DNA from: GCA-2748575 sp033722575
GTDB lineage: Bacteria > Pseudomonadota > Gammaproteobacteria > Pseudomonadales > Ketobacteraceae
Assembly: GCA_033722575.1 (NCBI GenBank)
Contig: JAWVYU010000177.1
Span: 1-10,317, forward strand
Direction of reading: 5' to 3'
DNA: 10,317 nucleotides
This document shows, piece by piece, positions 7,034 to 10,317 of the stretch. The notes beneath the pieces are model-generated. The model was not told where the DNA came from, searched no databases, and was given only the letters and a program-made list of their open reading frames with translations. Positions within the stretch are counted from its first letter, which is position 1, and every line of letters starts with the position of its first letter. The position numbers were made by a program, and so were the translations under genes.

Positions 7034-7062
7034 ATAGTATCTATTCTGAACAACCGGATCAA
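7034..7062 (-). promoter_or_regulatory. Sigma70-type promoter of the lipoprotein gene
   Basis: Read on the minus strand, TTGATC (7057-7062) and TACTAT (7034-7039) are separated by exactly 17 bases. Transcription would begin near 7027, about 40 bases before the TTG start. This is the best promoter match in the window. It also argues against the upstream ATG at 7122, which would not be in this transcript. Confidence 0.6.
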
Positions 7063-7423
7063 ACCGCTGCTGCGCAGGCTAACAAAAAAACAACAAAACA
7101 ATGGGATGAACGAGCTGGACAATGATTAACCTATCAGTCGACCTGTCACCAATTACCGCCGGCTTCCTTTTCTGCCATTACCGACAGATTTTTCAACACA
7201 GACATTGTTATAAACCCTGTTGTAATAGATTGTGCAAAACCCCAGCGCTATTTCACTGACCCTTATGGCACATGGAGTTATTGTATTGATACATAGACGG
7301 TTTAAAGGCTGCAAGATGCACCGGTCGCTGATTCCTGCTAAGGTGTGTTAACAATGGCCCTGTGGTTTTGAGTACCATAGACTGCCGGGTTGAGGCCATG
7401 GAATAGCTTCTTGCGAGGTATCT
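7063..7423. other. Divergent intergenic region between the lipoprotein and aconitase genes
   Basis: Together with the leader below 7063, about 435 bases separate the two divergent starts (6987 and 7424). I see no convincing small gene or RNA here. Weak promoter-like pairs occur: TTGCAC/TTTATA on the minus strand near 7205-7236, and TTATTG/TTTAAA on the plus strand at 7278-7306. A 12-bp palindrome lies at 7282-7293. A TGTAATAGATT half-match to a HexR box near 7221 lacks its second arm. Confidence 0.5.
7278..7306 (+). promoter_or_regulatory. Weak candidate promoter of the aconitase gene with internal palindrome
   Basis: TTATTG (7278-7283) and TTTAAA (7301-7306) are spaced 17 bases apart, about 120 bases before the aconitase start. 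Between them lies TGTATTGATACA (7282-7293), a perfect palindrome around a central TG that resembles operators of GntR/FadR-type regulators. Both hexamers are mediocre, so this is tentative. Confidence 0.28.
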
Positions 7424-9370
7424 ATGAAATCAAATCTCACCCATAAACTTCTGAAATCCCATCTGGTGGATGGAGACCTGACGCCTGGAAAACTGATTGG
7501 TCTTCGCTTTGATCAAACCCTTTGTCAGGATGCGACCGGCACACTGGTTATGCTGACACTGGAAGCCATGAATCTGGACCGTGTCAAAACCAGTGTTTCT
7601 GTTCAATACGTCGACCATAACCTTATTCAGGAAGATCATAAGAATGCCGACGACCATCTTTTTCTGCTGAGTGCCGCGCAGCGCTTTGGCGCCTGGTACA
7701 GCAGACCCGGTAACGGCATCAGTCACCCCCTTCACATGAAACACTTCGCCAAACCCGGAGAACTGTTGATTGGTTCGGACAGCCATACCTGCGCCACCGG
7801 TGGGCTGGGCATGTTCGCCATTGGTGCGGGCGGTGCCGATGTGGCCATCGCCATGGCAGGAAAACCGGTTTACCTGAAAATGCCCGAAGTGTGGGGAATC
7901 CGACTGACCGGCGAGCTGCCCCCCTGGGTAAGCGCCAAGGATGTGATTCTGGAAATGCTGCGCCGGCACGATGTTAACGGTGGGGTGAACCGGGTACTGG
8001 AATATTATGGGCCCGGCGTGGAGACGCTGTCTGCCATGGATCGACATGCCATTGCCAATATGGGCGCCGAGCTGGGTGCCACCGGTTCAGTGTTCCCCTC
8101 CGATGACAATACCAGAGCCTTTATGGAAGAAGCCGGACGAGGCAACGAATGGCAGGCCCTGGCGGCCGATGAGGGCTGCGATTATGATATTCATGAAGAA
8201 CTGAATCTTTCCGAGCTGGAACCGCTGATTGCCAAACCCAGCAGCCCGGGCAATGTGGTCCCGGTCAGTGAAGTAGCGGGTGAACCCATTTATCAGAGCT
8301 ATATCGGCTCTTCAGCGAATCCCGGCTTTCGTGATTTCGCCATCGCAGCCCACATGGTGAAGGGCGAAACCGTGCCCACAAATCTTTCCTTTGACATCAA
8401 CCCCAGCACCCGGGAAATACTGGAAGAACTGTCGATCAGCGGCCACCTCAACAGCCTGTTAATGTCGGGCGCCCGTTTGCACCAGGCAGGATGCAACGGT
8501 TGTATCGGCATGGGTCAGGCGCCGGCAACTGATAAAAACAGTCTGCGCACAACGCCCCGCAACTTTCCCGGCCGTTCTGGCACCAGAGAGGACAAAGTCT
8601 GGCTGTGCAGCCCGGAAACCGCTGCCGCCTCTGCAGTAACAGGGGAAATCACTGATCCCAGAGAATTTGCCAAGGCAAGAAACCTGATCCATCCGGGACA
8701 CCTGCGCCCCGAAAAAACCATCAACCACAGCAAGCTGTTTGTTGAACCCATCGAAGACAACCAGTCAGTCGAGCTTATCAAAGGGCCAAACATCAAGTCG
8801 CTTCCCGATTTTCCCGAATTGCCGGACAGCATTGAGGTACCTGCCCTGCTGAAACTGGGAGACAATATCTCCACCGACGAAATTCTTCCGGCCGGTGCCG
8901 AGATTCTTCCCTACCGGAGCAATATTCCGCAAATATCCGAATACGTTTTCGATGCGGTATCGGAAACCTATGTGGAAGACGCCAAGAAACTGTTTGAAAA
9001 AGGCGGGCATGCCATTGTGGCAGGTTCCAACTATGGGCAGGGCTCCAGCCGTGAACACGCAGCCATTGCCCCCGGCTACCTGGGATTGCGCATGGTAATC
9101 GCAAAAAGTTTTGCCCGCATCCACTGGCAGAACCTGATTAACGCCGGGATATTGCCACTGACGTTCGTTAACGAATCGGACTATGACAAGATTCCCGAAA
9201 ACGCCACCCTGAAGTTTTCCGATATCAGGAACAGTCTGAAAGGCAGTGACAGTATTACCCTTGAGGTAAGTGACCTGGATGAGCCCATAAAAGTCCAGCA
9301 TGGTTTGTCCGGTGTGTACCGGGACATTATCCTGGAAGGCGGTATTGTTAACTGGATGCAGACACAGTAA
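7424..9370 (+). CDS. Aconitate hydratase, short Aquifex-type (aconitase superfamily)
   Basis: The 648-residue protein fits the short aconitase family (TIGR01342, aconitate hydratase, putative, Aquifex type), which would interconvert citrate and isocitrate through a [4Fe-4S] cluster in the TCA cycle. The N-terminal catalytic part has QDATGT (35-40), YVDHN (62-66), the active-site motif SDSHT (118-122) and NMGAELGAT (212-220). GCNGCIGMGQAP (356-367) carries ligand cysteines 357 and 360. The swivel domain from about 470 has DNISTDEILPAG and the substrate motif GSNYGQGSSREHAA (534-547). The canonical GSCTN segment, which supplies the first cluster ligand, reads GSSAN here (Ser297), while Cys123 follows SDSHT. 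The start has GAGG a few bases upstream. The gene is monocistronic as far as visible, diverging from the lipoprotein gene and converging on the P450 gene. A related hydro-lyase such as a homoaconitase or methylaconitate enzyme remains possible, but no linked pathway genes suggest it. Confidence 0.9.
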   Translation: MKSNLTHKLLKSHLVDGDLTPGKLIGLRFDQTLCQDATGTLVMLTLEAMNLDRVKTSVSVQYVDHNLIQEDHKNADDHLFLLSAAQRFGAWYSRPGNGISHPLHMKHFAKPGELLIGSDSHTCATGGLGMFAIGAGGADVAIAMAGKPVYLKMPEVWGIRLTGELPPWVSAKDVILEMLRRHDVNGGVNRVLEYYGPGVETLSAMDRHAIANMGAELGATGSVFPSDDNTRAFMEEAGRGNEWQALAADEGCDYDIHEELNLSELEPLIAKPSSPGNVVPVSEVAGEPIYQSYIGSSANPGFRDFAIAAHMVKGETVPTNLSFDINPSTREILEELSISGHLNSLLMSGARLHQAGCNGCIGMGQAPATDKNSLRTTPRNFPGRSGTREDKVWLCSPETAAASAVTGEITDPREFAKARNLIHPGHLRPEKTINHSKLFVEPIEDNQSVELIKGPNIKSLPDFPELPDSIEVPALLKLGDNISTDEILPAGAEILPYRSNIPQISEYVFDAVSETYVEDAKKLFEKGGHAIVAGSNYGQGSSREHAAIAPGYLGLRMVIAKSFARIHWQNLINAGILPLTFVNESDYDKIPENATLKFSDIRNSLKGSDSITLEVSDLDEPIKVQHGLSGVYRDIILEGGIVNWMQTQ

Positions 9371-9386
9371 CAACGCACAACGTTAC

Positions 9387-9420
9387 CCGGGTTTGCCAAT
9401 GGAGCTTTGGCACAACCCGG
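9387..9420. terminator. Hairpin terminator between aconitase and P450 genes
   Basis: CCGGGTTTGCCAA (9387-9399) pairs with TTGGCACAACCCGG (9407-9420) to give a 13-bp stem with one bulged C (9413) and a 7-base loop. It starts 16 bases after the aconitase stop and ends 19 bases before the P450 stop. The flanking T tracts are poor in both directions, so it may be a weak bidirectional terminator. Confidence 0.65.
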
Positions 9421-9439
9421 ACTTGTATTCAGTTGGCAG

Positions 9440-10317
9440 TCAGTCGAGGCGCTCCAGAGACACCGGTAACTTGTCCCCAGGCACTGGCAACGAGGTGTGA
9501 TCGATGGGCATGCGGTAGGATTTCGGAACACGCCAGCGATAGTTCAGGAGCACCTGATGCAATATGGCTTTCACCTGAAGATCCGCAAAGTGCAGGCCAA
9601 TACACATATGGGCACCTCCGCCAAAGGGAACGTAGCAGTAGGGATGATTCTTGTCCTCACGGCGCTGCTCAGAAAAACGCTCCGGATCAAAGGTGAAAGG
9701 CCGGGTCCAGTACTCATGCATGTAGTGAGTGAAAAACGGCGATGTAACAATAAGCGTGCCTTTGGGAATGTAATAGCCGTTGAATTCGCAATCCTTCACG
9801 GTTTTACGGGGTATCGAGGGCACCGGCGCGCACATCCGCAAAGCCTCTTTCATAACCAGCGTCATGCCTTCCATCCGCTCCAGATCATTGTGCTCCAACT
9901 GATCCTTGCCCAGCGCCCTGCTCTCTGCCCGTAGTCGTTCCTGCCATTCCGGGTAGCGTGCCAGATAATAAAACATGTTACAGAGCGTGATGGTGGAGGT
10001 ATCGTGGGCTGCCATCATCAGAAAGATCATGTGATTAACTACGTCATCGTCGGAAAACCGCTGGCCGTCTTCGGTTTCTGCGCGGCAGAGCTGGCTGAAC
10101 AGATCCATACTGTCACTGTCTTTCTTATCGTGGATGTGGTCCTTGAAAAATTTCACCAGCACCTTGCGTCCATCTAGCCCCTTTTTCCAGCGCCCACCGG
10201 GAACAGGAAAGCGTGCCAGTGCGGTACCGGCCCGCACGGTATCGATGAAAGCCTTGTTCAGGGCATCCGCCTCTCTGCCCAGCTCATAGCCCATGAATAC
10301 TTCTGTGGCCAGATCCA
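9440..10317 (-). CDS. Cytochrome P450, C-terminal part (gene cut by window edge)
   Basis: P450s are haem-thiolate monooxygenases that insert oxygen into organic substrates with electrons from a redox partner. The visible 291 residues hold the whole catalytic core. The I-helix motif is AAHDTST (residues 102-108 of the visible part), with the acid and threonine that assist oxygen activation. The K-helix ExxR is EALR (157-160), followed by FDPERF (209-214) and the haem loop FGGGAHMCIG (231-240). The cysteine ligand codon is at 9602-9604. The frame is open to the right edge (DLATEVFMGYE precedes the first internal Met), so the ATG at 10294 is not the start, and roughly 150-180 residues are missing. 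The segment around VPSIPRKTVKDCEFNGYYIP and the FGGGAHMCIG loop looks more like the CYP136/CYP51-like group than alkane-hydroxylating CYP153, but this is an impression. Substrate and redox partner are unknown. The neighbouring aconitase gene offers no clue. Confidence 0.93.
   Translation of the reverse strand, partial: DLATEVFMGYELGREADALNKAFIDTVRAGTALARFPVPGGRWKKGLDGRKVLVKFFKDHIHDKKDSDSMDLFSQLCRAETEDGQRFSDDDVVNHMIFLMMAAHDTSTITLCNMFYYLARYPEWQERLRAESRALGKDQLEHNDLERMEGMTLVMKEALRMCAPVPSIPRKTVKDCEFNGYYIPKGTLIVTSPFFTHYMHEYWTRPFTFDPERFSEQRREDKNHPYCYVPFGGGAHMCIGLHFADLQVKAILHQVLLNYRWRVPKSYRMPIDHTSLPVPGDKLPVSLERLD

Noticed and set aside
7067..7122. Lipoprotein start at ATG 7122 (adds 45 codons)
   Set aside because: The extension lies upstream of the best promoter, has no clear ribosome binding site, and would place the signal peptide inside the protein. 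The TTG at 6987 is better supported.
7221..7235. TGTAATAGATTGTGC as a fifth HexR box
   Set aside because: Only the left arm matches; the right arm does not form the palindrome, so it is a half-site at best.

Overview
The window looks like chromosomal DNA of a Gram-negative gammaproteobacterium. The basis is a HexR-type regulator lying between Entner-Doudoroff and glycolytic genes, four HexR-like operators close to the TGTAAT-N3-ATTACA form, a PykA-type pyruvate kinase and an outer-membrane-type lipoprotein. I infer a marine or environmental heterotroph, perhaps of the Marinobacter/Cellvibrio/Hahella kind. Genus cannot be decided from this sequence. I see no mobile element, tRNA, rRNA or CRISPR array.

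Left half (1-4560) is a sugar-catabolism block. edd (6-phosphogluconate dehydratase, minus strand, cut by the left edge) diverges from hexR, which is followed by gap (type I glyceraldehyde-3-phosphate dehydrogenase) and pyk (pyruvate kinase) on the plus strand. HexR-like boxes sit in pairs in the edd/hexR intergenic region (779-793 and 967-981) and before gap (1893-1907 and 1945-1959). This fits a local regulon in which KDPG, the product of Edd, controls the upper Entner-Doudoroff step and the lower glycolytic steps. The reading frame of hexR itself is broken by one extra C in a run of seven Cs (1654-1660). As written, the product loses the last part of its sugar-phosphate-binding domain.

The centre (4600-6987, minus) encodes a large predicted outer-membrane lipoprotein. 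It has a lipobox, two tandem DUF5018-like beta-sandwich domains, about 22 leucine-rich repeats of 23-24 residues and a cysteine-containing C-terminal cap. It probably starts at a TTG codon, with a good ribosome binding site and a near-consensus promoter. Its function is unknown.

The right part (7424-9370, plus) encodes a short aconitase of the Aquifex type. The usual first iron-sulfur ligand cysteine is a serine, and a cysteine appears next to the catalytic DSHT motif instead. It converges on a cytochrome P450 gene (9440 to the right edge, minus), whose N-terminus lies outside the window. Terminator-like hairpins separate the two convergent pairs (pyk/lipoprotein and aconitase/P450).
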